The notes beneath the pieces were generated by a model that worked only from the letters and a program-made list of their open reading frames with translations, was not told the DNA's origin and searched no databases. Positions 53,636 to 63,059 of a DNA stretch of 64,000 bases are shown here, one piece after another (positions within the stretch are counted from its first letter, which is position 1; the number at the start of each line of letters is the position of its first letter). Where the stretch lies: positions 48,638 through 112,637 of the forward strand of contig JBBACY010000005.1 in assembly GCA_041656735.1 (NCBI GenBank), in the 5' to 3' direction. This DNA comes from Perlabentimonas sp041656735. Its GTDB lineage: Bacteria > Bacteroidota > Bacteroidia > Bacteroidales > Tenuifilaceae. The position numbers were made by a program, and so were the translations under genes.

Positions 53636-54571
53636 TTAGTATAAATTTGGGTCGTTTGGTTCGGATTCAGTTTGTTCCGTTTTACGAACATTTTTTGCCA
53701 CCTCTTGTCCACGCTCGTTGGTTTCAATGGTAAACTGAACCATATCGCCATTGTTTATATCGTTAAAGTCGCCCTCAACCACATCCTGATAGTGAAAAAA
53801 CAGGTTGTTTGGCGGGAACTGTATAAAACCGTACCCATTATTCATATTCATAGCGCTGCCTTCGTGCAGTTCGTCCTCTTGGTCGATGCTGGTTACGCGT
53901 TTGGGTTGCGAATATTCTGGTAGGTCGAACAGGTTGGTAATTAACGAGTTATTTGTGCTTAAGCCATTGTTAATAAGTTCGTGCATTGCAATGGGGTAGG
54001 TAACCTCTTGAATTAAATCTTGCGATGTACGCGTAACCACATCGCGCCCCATATCGTCGGTGTATTCAAAGTCCCAACTAAGTACCATAACCTTAGTGCC
54101 CAGCGAGTTTAGTTTTCTAATAAGCGGAACATAGTCGCCATCGGAGGTGATAAGTACAACCACGTTAAATCGTTTGTAGAATGTTTGCTCAAAGGCTTCG
54201 AGAGCCAACCAAACATCAATGCCTTTCTCCTCTTTCTTTCCGCTGCGGTTTCGAACGGGTAGGTAGTGCGTTACCACTCCTTCGGACATTAAAATATCGT
54301 CGAAAACTCTGTCGTTGTATAGTTGGTTTCCGCGCTGGCTAGCCTCCTGAGCACTGATACGACCTCTAAAATAGTGCGCCTCAATAACTTGGCAAAACCT
54401 TGCGGATACCTCTTCTTCCTTGGCCACCAAATTGCGAATAAAACTGTGTAAACCTGCAATGTTTAAGCGTTTACGACGAGAGTGAAAGTAGTTGTAATAG
54501 TTACTTACGTGTAAAAAATAGTTGCCATCGTAAAAAACTCCTATCCTTTTTAATTCTTTTGAATTTGTCAT
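53636..54571 (-). CDS. NYN-domain putative RNase with C-terminal cold-shock domain
   Basis: A 311-residue protein. Residues ~8-190 form an NYN (LabA/DUF88) domain with acidic catalytic-type motifs: GVFYDGNYFLHV, EKGIDVWLALEAFEQ and LITSDGDYVPLIRKL. Residues ~235-300 (GYGFIQFPPNNLFFHYQDVV, DMVQFTIETNERGQEVAKNV) fit a cold-shock/OB-fold RNA-binding domain. The combination points to an RNA-cleaving or RNA-processing enzyme acting on a bound substrate, but the target is unknown. It lies 33 bp from rfbB on the same strand. Confidence 0.82.
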   Translation of the reverse strand: MTNSKELKRIGVFYDGNYFLHVSNYYNYFHSRRKRLNIAGLHSFIRNLVAKEEEVSARFCQVIEAHYFRGRISAQEASQRGNQLYNDRVFDDILMSEGVVTHYLPVRNRSGKKEEKGIDVWLALEAFEQTFYKRFNVVVLITSDGDYVPLIRKLNSLGTKVMVLSWDFEYTDDMGRDVVTRTSQDLIQEVTYPIAMHELINNGLSTNNSLITNLFDLPEYSQPKRVTSIDQEDELHEGSAMNMNNGYGFIQFPPNNLFFHYQDVVEGDFNDINNGDMVQFTIETNERGQEVAKNVRKTEQTESEPNDPNLY

Positions 54572-54754
54572 ATATTTTTATTTTTTTTGAATGGCTAAAG
54601 AACGTGCTAATACTTTGTACTATATAATATAATTTGATGCAAAGGTATAGATATTTTAGGACTTAACAATGTAAGGTATACCCTGCAACTATACTAAACA
54701 GTTGCATTGGGGTAAATGTTTTAATTTTTTAGCTTTTGGAAACAGCTAAATTTT

Positions 54755-55060
54755 CTAGTCGAAGCAAAAATCATCAACAGGCCACATTGCGGCTATAACG
54801 AGCTCGTTTTGGTTAAAAGCTTTTTTATTTAATTGCCGAATGGCGTTCATAACTTGTGCGGCTTTTTGGTCGTCGGTAATTTGCATAATAAGTGAGGAGT
54901 TGTAGCTGGGCCAAACAGCCGTATCGAACCTGTTATCGCCCAGCATATTTTTTGCCAGCACCCTATCTATAATCTGATAGCTTTTAATTTCTAGACTATT
55001 CATTAGCTCTTGCAATGATTCTAAAACGCTAACATTGCAGGTACAGTAAACTATTTTCAT
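54755..55060 (-). CDS. P-II-like small protein in an RND efflux operon
   Basis: A 101-residue protein with the P-II-like alternation of strands and helices (MKIVYCTCNVSVLESLQELM, FDTAVWPSYNSSLIMQIT, NQNELVIAAMWPVDDFCFD). Similar small P-II-like or DUF3240-like proteins are found beside efflux pumps. It lies 57 bp downstream of the pump gene on the same strand and is the last gene of the operon. It does not show the full GlnB T-loop with the uridylated Tyr, so it is not a canonical nitrogen regulator. Confidence 0.6.
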   Translation of the reverse strand: MKIVYCTCNVSVLESLQELMNSLEIKSYQIIDRVLAKNMLGDNRFDTAVWPSYNSSLIMQITDDQKAAQVMNAIRQLNKKAFNQNELVIAAMWPVDDFCFD

Positions 55061-55116
55061 TGTTTTAGCATATTAATATCAAAATGAATGATTTGGGGCA
55101 TTAGGGAGCGTAAATT

Positions 55117-58100
55117 TTACTCCTTACCCTTTGTGCCTCTGCCGTGTAAAACTGCGTACACGGTTGGAACCACAAGCAATGTAATTAGGGTTGATGCCAG
55201 TAGACCTCCAATCATTGTTATACCCAAAGGTTGGTAAACCTCGGCACCCATACCCTTGCTAAGTGCCATTGGCATCATTCCTAGCATAGTAGTGAGGCTG
55301 GTCATAAGAACTGGGCGCAATCGGCTTTGGCCTGCTTCCTGTATTGCATCGTAAAGTTTTAAGCCCCGCTTACGAAGAAGGTTTGTATAATCGACCAGTA
55401 CAATGCCATTGTTTACCACAATGCCCAGAAGCATAATAACGCCAACAAACGTAGTTACGCTTAGGGTTATGCCCGTAATTTTAAACGCCCAAATAACTCC
55501 AATAAAGGTGAGCGGAACGGCGAACATAATAATAAATGGGTCGCGGAACGATTCGAACTGCCCAGCCATTACCATATAAACCAGCGCAATACCAAGAAAG
55601 AATATTAGGTACAAATCGGCAAACGACTGACCTTGCTCTTTGGTTTGACCCGACAGAATTATGTCAATTCCCGAAGGAACGTCAATAGTAGATAGAATTT
55701 TTTGCGCTTCTTGCTGCCCTTCGCCCAATGAAACACCATTGAGTTCGGCCATTACCTTAACAATACGCTCCTGTGCAAATCGGTCTATTTGCAGCGCACC
55801 AATAGCCAACTCAATGTCGGCAACTGCCGAGAGCGGAATTTGCTTACCCATTAGGTTGGTAAGGGTTATATTTTTAATATCCTCAATATTATTTCTGTAG
55901 TCGGAACCATAGCGCACCACAATTGAGAAGTTATCTCCCTCCTCCTTAATTCCGCCAGCCTCCACTCCGAAAATACTCTGACGAACCTGAATGCCAATCA
56001 TTCCCGTATTTAGGGCCAGCGCTGTTGCTTTGTTTCTATCAATTTTAACCTGAACCTCCATTTTACCCTTGTCAACGGTATTTACCACATCGGTAAACAT
56101 TTGCGACTGTAAAAGTTTGTGTGTTAGGGTATCGGCATAACTGTTTAGTATATCGTAGTTTGAACCCGTAATATTAAACTCAATGGGTTTAACATTACCC
56201 GTAACCGCTTGCGATATGATGCTTCCTCCAACGATATTGAAGTTTTCAATTTCGGGTATCTGGGCAATTTCAGCACGTAAATCGCTGGCAATTTGCTTGG
56301 CAGTTCGCTTACGCTCTTCGGGACGCGAAAGGTGGCACAGCACGGTGGTAATGTTTTTTCCCTCCCTAAATCCAACCGATGTTAGCATCCCATTTTCCGA
56401 CTGACCCGAAATGGATGCCAAGCTGCCGTGTCGCATTTCTGGAACTTCTCGCTCGAAAATATCCATCACAACCTTCGAAATACTATCCGATTTTGTAGAT
56501 GTTGCACTTATATCAATTTCAATGGTGGCAATTATATCTCCAGCATCAAACTCTGGTATATAGTCGGTTCCAAGCCCTTTACCCACCCATAGGCTTACCC
56601 CAAGAACTACTCCAACAATAACTAGGGTGGTGGTTTTGTGAAACACGGCCCAGCCCAATGTGTTTTTGTAAATTTTCTCAAGGTAAAGGAACATCTTTTC
56701 GCTATATCGATACAAAAGGTACCTTTTCCTTTCCTCGCCCTTTTTCTTCCCCTTTAGCAATTTCGACGATACCATTGGAGTAAGGGTTAACGCTGTAACC
56801 AGTGAGGCTATCATTGTTACCGATGTAATTATGGCAAGCTGTTTAAACATTATACCCACTATTCCGCCCATAAAAATCATAGGAACAAACACCATAAGGG
56901 TGGTAAGTGTTGATGCGGTAATGGCAGGCGCCATTTCGTTTGCACCAAATATGGCTGCTTGTAAAGGCCTCGAACCCTTGTCGATATGCTGTGTGATATT
57001 TTCGAGAACCACAATTGAGTTGTCTACCACCATACCCATTGCAATGATAAGCGACATTAGGCTAAATATATTTATGGTCCAACCAAGCATATAAATAACG
57101 ATAAAAGCCGTTATGAGCGAAAAAGGAATGGTAAGGAACACGATTAGGCTTAATCGCCATTCTCTGAGGAAGGCAAAAACAACAATCACCACGAAGATGA
57201 GCGCATACCAAAATGATTGGGTTAGATTGCTAATACTTTCGGTGATTAGCTCGCCCGAGTCCATAATTTCGCCAATTGCAATATCGGGGGGTAATGTTGG
57301 TAATATTTCGTCTATTTTTTGTTTTACAGCTCTTACTACTTCAAGGGTATTAGCACCCGACTGACGCTGAACCATTAGCCCCACACCTGCACCATTACCT
57401 GTTCGCGAGTGCTCATCGAGCTGTTTAAACCCATCGGTAATGGTGGCCACATCTTTTAGCCTTATTACCCTATTGTTGAAACTAACTAGCGCCAAGTTAC
57501 CCAGCTCGCTGGCATCCTGAATATCGCCAGGGATTCGAATGGCAAAATCGTTGTTCCCCACCCGAATGTTTCCACCTGGAATGGTTATGTTCTCTGCATT
57601 AAGTATTGCCTCAATTTGGCTAATGGTAATTTTGTATGCAGCTAGTTTCTGAGGGTCAACATCAACCTTAATTTCCCTTTTGGGAGTAGCCAGCACCATA
57701 ACTGTTCCCACACCCGGAATTTTTCGGAGCGGTGCTGCAATTTGGTCGTTTATTATTTTTTCGAGGCCATTATAGCTGTCGTTGGCCGAAATGCCGTAAA
57801 CCAGCACAGGCAGTAGCGATGAGTTAATTTTATATATTACGGGATTGTACGCATTACTTGGGAGCCTGTTTTTTGCCAGTTCAACAAGGTCGCGGGCATT
57901 GGCTGCCGATTCGCTAATATCGGAACCCCACTCGAACTGGAGCGAGATAAAAGATGCGTTTTCTTTGGATTGAGAGCTAATCTCTTTTAGGTTCTCGGTT
58001 CCTCCCAACACACTCTCTAGCAGGCGCGTTACCTGCTGCTCTACCTCAATTGCCGATGCACCAGGGTAAATGGTAATTACGGTAAGTGAGGGTAATTCCA

Positions 58101-58218
58101 TTTCGGGCATCACATCTAAAGGAAGCCTTGTGAGCGATACTAAACCAAAAAGGAGGACAGCCATAAACAGCATTGCTATGGCTACTGGCCTGTAAACTGA
58201 TGTGCGGGGCAAATTCAT
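55117..58218 (-). CDS. RND multidrug efflux pump, HAE-1 (AcrB/MdtBC) type
   Basis: A 1033-residue inner membrane pump. The proton relay segment reads LIIAMGMVVDNSIVVLENIT in helix 4, and the second relay segment GIVVNNGIVLVDYTNLLRKR in helix 10, as in HAE-1 pumps outside the Enterobacteria. The N-terminus VYRPVAIAMLFMAVLLFGLV is the first helix. It differs from the first RND pump in this window by lacking the CusA/CzcA relay motif and metal context. It forms an operon with an adaptor, a TolC protein and a TetR regulator. Confidence 0.92.
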   Translation of the reverse strand: MNLPRTSVYRPVAIAMLFMAVLLFGLVSLTRLPLDVMPEMELPSLTVITIYPGASAIEVEQQVTRLLESVLGGTENLKEISSQSKENASFISLQFEWGSDISESAANARDLVELAKNRLPSNAYNPVIYKINSSLLPVLVYGISANDSYNGLEKIINDQIAAPLRKIPGVGTVMVLATPKREIKVDVDPQKLAAYKITISQIEAILNAENITIPGGNIRVGNNDFAIRIPGDIQDASELGNLALVSFNNRVIRLKDVATITDGFKQLDEHSRTGNGAGVGLMVQRQSGANTLEVVRAVKQKIDEILPTLPPDIAIGEIMDSGELITESISNLTQSFWYALIFVVIVVFAFLREWRLSLIVFLTIPFSLITAFIVIYMLGWTINIFSLMSLIIAMGMVVDNSIVVLENITQHIDKGSRPLQAAIFGANEMAPAITASTLTTLMVFVPMIFMGGIVGIMFKQLAIITSVTMIASLVTALTLTPMVSSKLLKGKKKGEERKRYLLYRYSEKMFLYLEKIYKNTLGWAVFHKTTTLVIVGVVLGVSLWVGKGLGTDYIPEFDAGDIIATIEIDISATSTKSDSISKVVMDIFEREVPEMRHGSLASISGQSENGMLTSVGFREGKNITTVLCHLSRPEERKRTAKQIASDLRAEIAQIPEIENFNIVGGSIISQAVTGNVKPIEFNITGSNYDILNSYADTLTHKLLQSQMFTDVVNTVDKGKMEVQVKIDRNKATALALNTGMIGIQVRQSIFGVEAGGIKEEGDNFSIVVRYGSDYRNNIEDIKNITLTNLMGKQIPLSAVADIELAIGALQIDRFAQERIVKVMAELNGVSLGEGQQEAQKILSTIDVPSGIDIILSGQTKEQGQSFADLYLIFFLGIALVYMVMAGQFESFRDPFIIMFAVPLTFIGVIWAFKITGITLSVTTFVGVIMLLGIVVNNGIVLVDYTNLLRKRGLKLYDAIQEAGQSRLRPVLMTSLTTMLGMMPMALSKGMGAEVYQPLGITMIGGLLASTLITLLVVPTVYAVLHGRGTKGKE

Positions 58219-58332
58219 TTTCGTACGTTTTCCTAGTTGTTAATATTTTAAAATCTTTAAATAGATGATGTTACTATCGGATTGTGCATTATTTAGTGTC
58301 AGCAATAAAACTCCAGATTTTATGTCTTTGAT

Positions 58333-58378
58333 AAGAAAACGTCAAAGACAAGGCTTTCGAAGTTTTTGGCGTTTTCTT
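58333..58378 (-). promoter_or_regulatory. inverted repeat between adaptor and pump genes
   Basis: AAGAAAACG (58333-58341) pairs with CGTTTTCTT (58370-58378) across a 28-nt loop, directly after the adaptor stop on the minus strand and in a 167-bp gap before the pump gene. It could reduce or process the operon transcript. Low confidence. Confidence 0.35.
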
Positions 58379-58385
58379 GCAAAGA

Positions 58386-59417
58386 CTATTTAACATCAAC
58401 CTTACTGCCATCCTGCACCTTTGCCTTACCCTCAACAATAACCATTTGTCCTGGTTTAACTCCTGTTACAGCAACATTATTACCAAATATTTGAATTTGA
58501 TTTATAACAACCCGTTTGGCGGTATTGTCCTCAACAACGTACACAAACTCTTCGCCTGTTCCGGCTAATCGAGTTATGGCACTTAGCGGCACAAAAACCG
58601 ATGGCTGGTTAGGCAGAATAACTGAAACCCGCCCGAACATTCCAGGTTTTAGTTCGCCCGAATTGTTTTCGAGAATAATTTGAACTTTTGCCGTTCGGGT
58701 AAGCGTTGAGAGCATTGGCTTTACGTTGTGTATTGTGCCCTGATAGTTTTTTTGCGGGAAGGCATCAAACGAAATTTCGGTTTGTAGTCCAGGAACTACT
58801 TTTGCTAGCTCTTTCTCGTTAACCTCAAATTCTATTTTTACAGGATTTAGCTGCATAAGCCTAACAATGCCCGAGCGCATTGAGTAACCAGGGTCGAGAC
58901 CAGGATTAATAAAGTAAACCTCTCCCTCTTCCATCATACGTTCAACAATAGTACCCGAAAAAGGAGCATAAACACGAGTGTTCTTCCTTATCATATCCGT
59001 TTTTGCATCAGATGCTTCGAGTTTGGCTTTAAGGTGGTCGTACTCCATTTGGCTAACACTTTCCTTCTCCCTAAGCCGCTTAAGCCTTTCGTAGTCTTTG
59101 CGTAACGCTTGGTTTTCTACTAAAGCTTGTGTAAGTAGCTCGTCAGAAAGTTCCACTATAAGGTCGCCCTTCTTTACCCTATCACCTTCGGCAAAGCAAA
59201 TACGCTCAACCTTACCAGGTAAAACAGCACCTAAATTCGATTCGCGATTGGCAAATACAGTTGCTGAGTACGTTAACTTCGGGGCGAAAGGCTTCTCGCT
59301 TACCCTTGCTGTTTTTACAACAGGTATTTCAGCTTGCACCAACTCCTCTGATGGTTTATTGGTTTTACAGCCGAAAAGCGCCAAAGCTAGCATTAACGCC
59401 ATATATTTTCTGTTCAT
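58386..59417 (-). CDS. RND periplasmic adaptor lipoprotein
   Basis: A 343-residue membrane fusion protein with lipobox LFGC at Cys17, a barrel-sandwich half KVERICFAEGDRVKKGDLIVE, a helical hairpin (about residues 90-135) and the second half NTRVYAPFSGTIVERMMEEG. It bridges the pump and the TolC protein. Its stop lies 167 bp before the pump gene and its start lies 13 bp after the TolC gene. Confidence 0.92.
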   Translation of the reverse strand: MNRKYMALMLALALFGCKTNKPSEELVQAEIPVVKTARVSEKPFAPKLTYSATVFANRESNLGAVLPGKVERICFAEGDRVKKGDLIVELSDELLTQALVENQALRKDYERLKRLREKESVSQMEYDHLKAKLEASDAKTDMIRKNTRVYAPFSGTIVERMMEEGEVYFINPGLDPGYSMRSGIVRLMQLNPVKIEFEVNEKELAKVVPGLQTEISFDAFPQKNYQGTIHNVKPMLSTLTRTAKVQIILENNSGELKPGMFGRVSVILPNQPSVFVPLSAITRLAGTGEEFVYVVEDNTAKRVVINQIQIFGNNVAVTGVKPGQMVIVEGKAKVQDGSKVDVK

Positions 59418-59430
59418 TTCTCGTTCTATT

Positions 59431-60906
59431 TTAGTTATAATCGGGTTTACCCATTACTTTTTTCAAGTTTACTATGCTTAGCTGGTTTTCCATTTGGGCA
59501 TCAATTAAGTTGCTGTACGCATCGAACCACAGCGCTTGCGCTTCAAGCACATCGGTGGTTTTAACCATACCCTCGGTAAATGAATTTTGCGTAATCCTTA
59601 GGTTCTCATTGGCTAATTCTAGGTTCGTGGTGGCCATTACTATCTTTTTTTGGTTCTCAGCTACCTGGAACTGCGCTTGCTTTAGCTGTAACGATATTAG
59701 TTCACGAGCTTCGTCCAGCTGTAATTCAACTTTCTTCTGTTCGTGAAGCGCCGCTCGCATAGTATGTGCCCTATCATTCCAATGAAAAATGGGTATGTTA
59801 ATGGCAATACCCACATTCCAATCGCCACCAAACTCATTGGAAAAACCGTTGTATGGGTTTGGGTTTAGAAATGAGTAACCTGCTGTAAGTCCAATATTTG
59901 GAAGGTACCTCGACCTCATTATATTAACACCAGCTTGGGCAATACCAGTTGCCTGGTTTAGCATTTCAAATTCTGGTCTGTTTACTAGAGCGCTATCCAA
60001 AAGGTAGGTTTCTGGCAGTTCCAGCGATATGCCTCCAAGGGTATCTGCCAAAAGTATTTCCGTTTCAAAGGGCATTCCAATAAGTTGGCATAATGCCATT
60101 TGCGAAAGTTTTAGCCCATTGGTTGCCTTAAATAGGTTTAGCTGCGCTTCGTTTGTTTTTACATTAACCCTCAGAATATCATTTTTAAGAATAATACCCT
60201 CGTTATACAGCTCCTCAAGGTCAGTTTTAAGTTTTGAGAGTAGATTAATGTAGTTTTCAAGCATTTTTGTTTTTTCCTGTACAGAAATGACCCTCCAGTA
60301 GTTCTCCTCAACACTATACATTAGCTCGTTTTGCTCCTGTGTGAGTTTTAACTCTGATATTTTACTGTTCAACTTACTTACTCGGTATAGTTCACGAATT
60401 TTACCTCCCATATATATTGGCTGGGTAAGGTTTACTCCTGCCATAAATAGGTTTTTGTTCCCAATTTCAAATTGATTTTGGGGGAGCCAAGTATAATTTT
60501 GGAATACTGGATTTCCGTCCTTATCGTGAAGCATACCACCGCTAATGGGATTAAATACAAATGTATTTGCAGGGTCGAGGTTTGGGTCAAACTGCCCTGT
60601 TTCGGGATTAATTGAGCTGAACGGCACTACGGGTAATAGTGCATCGCCGCTAAGAAGGCTCAGCTTTCTGTTAGAACGATTATAGAGCCCGTTGGCGCTA
60701 ATGTTTGGGAAGAAGTTTGTACGAGCCGAGAGCGAAAGTGCCTCGCTTGTGCCAAGGTCTTCCTTTGCAATTCTGATTTTAAAGTTTTGTTCAAGCGCCA
60801 AACTTTTGCAGTCGGCTAGCGATAGGCTTTGTTGAGCAAAACCGTTAAAACCAATCCCTGCCATTATAATGACAGAATAAAGTAATCGTTTCATTGGCTT
60901 ATTCAT
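59431..60906 (-). CDS. TolC-like outer membrane efflux protein
   Basis: A 491-residue outer membrane factor with signal peptide (about residues 1-24, GFNGFAQ) and two repeats of the TolC fold, ending in coiled-coil-like helices (ITQNSFTEGMVKTTDVLEAQ). It forms the outer part of the tripartite exporter. Its start overlaps the end of the TetR gene by 8 bp, which shows tight coupling. Confidence 0.9.
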   Translation of the reverse strand: MNKPMKRLLYSVIIMAGIGFNGFAQQSLSLADCKSLALEQNFKIRIAKEDLGTSEALSLSARTNFFPNISANGLYNRSNRKLSLLSGDALLPVVPFSSINPETGQFDPNLDPANTFVFNPISGGMLHDKDGNPVFQNYTWLPQNQFEIGNKNLFMAGVNLTQPIYMGGKIRELYRVSKLNSKISELKLTQEQNELMYSVEENYWRVISVQEKTKMLENYINLLSKLKTDLEELYNEGIILKNDILRVNVKTNEAQLNLFKATNGLKLSQMALCQLIGMPFETEILLADTLGGISLELPETYLLDSALVNRPEFEMLNQATGIAQAGVNIMRSRYLPNIGLTAGYSFLNPNPYNGFSNEFGGDWNVGIAINIPIFHWNDRAHTMRAALHEQKKVELQLDEARELISLQLKQAQFQVAENQKKIVMATTNLELANENLRITQNSFTEGMVKTTDVLEAQALWFDAYSNLIDAQMENQLSIVNLKKVMGKPDYN

Positions 60907-61510
60907 TTCTGATTACAAGTCCGTAGAAAAGAATATCGAGCATATCGTCTAGTATTTTATCCAGCTTATCGGCTTTTGGGCTATCAATAAAAAGCGGAAA
61001 TTCGAGCCCTTTCATTGCGGTAAAAAGAGCAATTGCCGAAAGTTCAATATCTTTTATTTTAAATAGGCCGTTATCCATCCCTTCTTTTAAAAGCGATTTA
61101 ATAACAACGAGCTCCTCGGTGTCGTATTTTGCTCTTAGCTTCTCTATTAGGTCCAGATTGCTAATGTCGTTGTTTCGGATAAGGGTATAGTAATTTGCCA
61201 TAACCTTAATGGCTTGCATACGGGTTTTAACGTAGCTTTTTATCTTCTCAATTGCGTTCTGATCGCTTGCTACTATCGCTTCAATCTTTACCCTATGGGC
61301 ATCGGCTTCCTTTTCAACAACGGCTTTAAATATGTCCTCCTTACTTTTAAAGTAGTAGTAAATAGAACTTTTGCCTTTGCGTAGGGCCTGCGCAATATCG
61401 TCTACGGTAGTTTTTTTAAATCCAAATTTTTCAAAAACATCCGATGCACTATTAATAATGGTGTTGCGCATATCGTCGTGATTCCTTGTTTTGTTTTCCA
61501 TACTGTACAT
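60899..61510 (-). CDS. TetR-family regulator of the RND operon
   Basis: A 203-residue TetR regulator. The helix-turn-helix lies at about residues 25-60 (VFEKFGFKKTTVDDIAQALR, KGKSSIYYYFKSKEDIF), followed by a helical ligand-binding domain. The operon promoter and inverted repeats upstream make it the likely autorepressor of itself and the three efflux genes. Two starts are possible (MYSMENK or MENK, 61510 or 61501). Confidence 0.9.
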   Translation of the reverse strand: MYSMENKTRNHDDMRNTIINSASDVFEKFGFKKTTVDDIAQALRKGKSSIYYYFKSKEDIFKAVVEKEADAHRVKIEAIVASDQNAIEKIKSYVKTRMQAIKVMANYYTLIRNNDISNLDLIEKLRAKYDTEELVVIKSLLKEGMDNGLFKIKDIELSAIALFTAMKGLEFPLFIDSPKADKLDKILDDMLDILFYGLVIRNE

Positions 61511-61533
61511 TCGACTATTTTAGTAAAACAGTA

Positions 61534-61563
61534 CAAAGGTACAGCAGTATTTTTATAATACAA
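61534..61563 (-). promoter_or_regulatory. promoter of the tetR-RND operon
   Basis: Reading the minus strand: TTG (61563-61561), 19 bases, then TACCTTTG (61541-61534), an exact TAnnTTTG element with standard spacing. Start is expected near 61528. Confidence 0.7.
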
Positions 61564-61569
61564 GCAAAC

Positions 61570-61598
61570 TTTCGACTAAATTTGATTAATAGTCGAAA
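61570..61598. promoter_or_regulatory. candidate TetR operator
   Basis: Inverted repeat TTTCGACTA (61570-61578) / TAGTCGAAA (61590-61598) immediately upstream of the TTG box. A further TCGACTA lies at 61511-61517, just before the tetR start. Repeated half-sites around a promoter fit TetR binding. Confidence 0.55.
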
Positions 61599-61785
61599 AT
61601 TATGTTAAAAGCCTGTTTTTAGTATAGTAAGACTAAAGCGACCACTCTCTTTACCTAAAGAATATTTAGATGAGAAATGACATTTATCTTGTTACAATTA
61701 CAGGAATAATATACTTTTGTCCTTTAATCCAAAAAATGTTGATACGTTTATAATCAAGTGTTTGATTTGCTTAAATTATATTTCG

Positions 61786-62748
61786 ATGAAAAAAATATTA
61801 GTAGTTGGCGCTGGAGGGCAGATTGGCTCTGAATTGATTCCCCATTTGCGTAAAATTTATGGCGATAGTAACGTAGTTGCCTCCGATATTAACACAGGTA
61901 GATGTAAGCAGCTTGGCGAGGCGGGCCCTCTTGAAGAGTTTGATGTGCTCGATGCGAAAGCCTTTGCCGAGGTTGCAAAAAAGCATAAGGTTGATGCAAT
62001 TTTTAATATGGTGGCGTTGCTTTCGGCTACAGGTGAAAAAAATCCGCAGCTTGCGTGGAAAATTAATATGGGCGCACTGCTTAACTCTTTAGACATTGCC
62101 CTCGAGAATAAGTATGCAGTATTTACGCCCAGCTCAATTGGTGCATTTGGGCCATCAACCCCTATGGACAATACTCCACAGGACACTATAATGCGTCCTA
62201 CTACTATTTATGGTGTGTGTAAGGTTTCGGGTGAGCTGCTTAGCGATTACTACCACCAGCGTTTTGGTGTTGACACTCGCAGCGTACGCTTTCCAGGCAT
62301 TATATCGAATGTAACCCTGCCTGGTGGTGGCACAACCGATTATGCTGTTGAAATTTATTACGGTGCCATAAAAGATAAGAGTTTTACCTGTCCACTTCCT
62401 AAGGGAACCTACCTTGATATGATGTATATGCCCGATGCGCTAAATGCTTGCGTTAATTTAATGGAAGCTAATCCCAGCAAGCTAAAGCATAGAAATAGTT
62501 TTAACGTATCGGCAATGAGCTTTGAGCCATCGCAAATTATGGAGGCTATTAAGAAACGTATTCCCGAGTTTACTATGAACTACGATGTTGACCCTGTAAA
62601 AAAATCAATTGCTGAAAGCTGGCCTAACTATATGGACGATAGCTGCGCACGCGAAGAGTGGGGATGGAGCCCCAAATGGAACTTAGAGACTATGACTGAT
62701 GATATGCTTAAGATTATTGCACAAAAGCACGCGAAGGGGTTAATATAA
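61786..62748 (+). CDS. SDR-type L-threonine 3-dehydrogenase
   Basis: A 320-residue enzyme from ATG 61786 (MKKILVVGAGGQIGSELIPH); a longer frame from 61717 adds 23 unlikely residues. It shows the NAD-binding GAGGQIG, catalytic Ser-Tyr-Lys pieces TPSSIGAFGP and TIYGVCKVSGE, and GGGTTDYAVEIYY, typical of the SDR-type threonine dehydrogenase that makes 2-amino-3-ketobutyrate. The partner gene kbl is not adjacent in the window. Confidence 0.88.
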   Translation: MKKILVVGAGGQIGSELIPHLRKIYGDSNVVASDINTGRCKQLGEAGPLEEFDVLDAKAFAEVAKKHKVDAIFNMVALLSATGEKNPQLAWKINMGALLNSLDIALENKYAVFTPSSIGAFGPSTPMDNTPQDTIMRPTTIYGVCKVSGELLSDYYHQRFGVDTRSVRFPGIISNVTLPGGGTTDYAVEIYYGAIKDKSFTCPLPKGTYLDMMYMPDALNACVNLMEANPSKLKHRNSFNVSAMSFEPSQIMEAIKKRIPEFTMNYDVDPVKKSIAESWPNYMDDSCAREEWGWSPKWNLETMTDDMLKIIAQKHAKGLI

Positions 62749-62769
62749 TCAGCAGTAAATTACTTTGGG

Positions 62770-62797
62770 GGAGGCAATTATTGCCTCCTTCTTTTTC
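62770..62797 (+). terminator. intrinsic terminator after the threonine dehydrogenase gene
   Basis: Stem GGAGGCAA (62770-62777) / TTGCCTCC (62781-62788), 3-nt loop, then TTCTTTTT. The following ~260 bp hold no gene, only a REP-like sequence around 62883-62918 (GTCATTCATAGCGG ... GAAGCGAAGAATCT). Confidence 0.8.
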
Positions 62798-62882
62798 CTA
62801 CATTATTAACTCCTTAAAGGAACTTTTATAAATTAAATCATTGGTCTCCGGTTAAAAAGGAATATATTCCTCCCAACAACCT

Positions 62883-62918
62883 GTCATTCATAGCGGAACA
62901 TAGTGAAGCGAAGAATCT
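62883..62918. repeat. degenerate REP-like sequence
   Basis: GTCATT...GCGAAGAATCT, a decayed relative of the unit at 13166-13210 (GTCATTGCGAGG ... CGAAGCAATCT). It marks an old repeat site between the threonine dehydrogenase and the following fragment genes. Confidence 0.4.
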
Positions 62919-63059
62919 ATAATATAAAACAATGTTTTTCCCGGACAATAGTGAAATTAATTGTAATTCTTTGTAACTTGTTTTGTCTTTTGATATACCT
63001 ATTTGAGAGTTGGCGGTCATTGTGAAGACGACTCCGAATCAGAGAATAAAACATAAAAA

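Noticed and set aside
54755..55060. Canonical nitrogen regulator GlnB/GlnK
   Set aside because: No T-loop with conserved Tyr and no ammonium transporter nearby; only P-II-like similarity is claimed.
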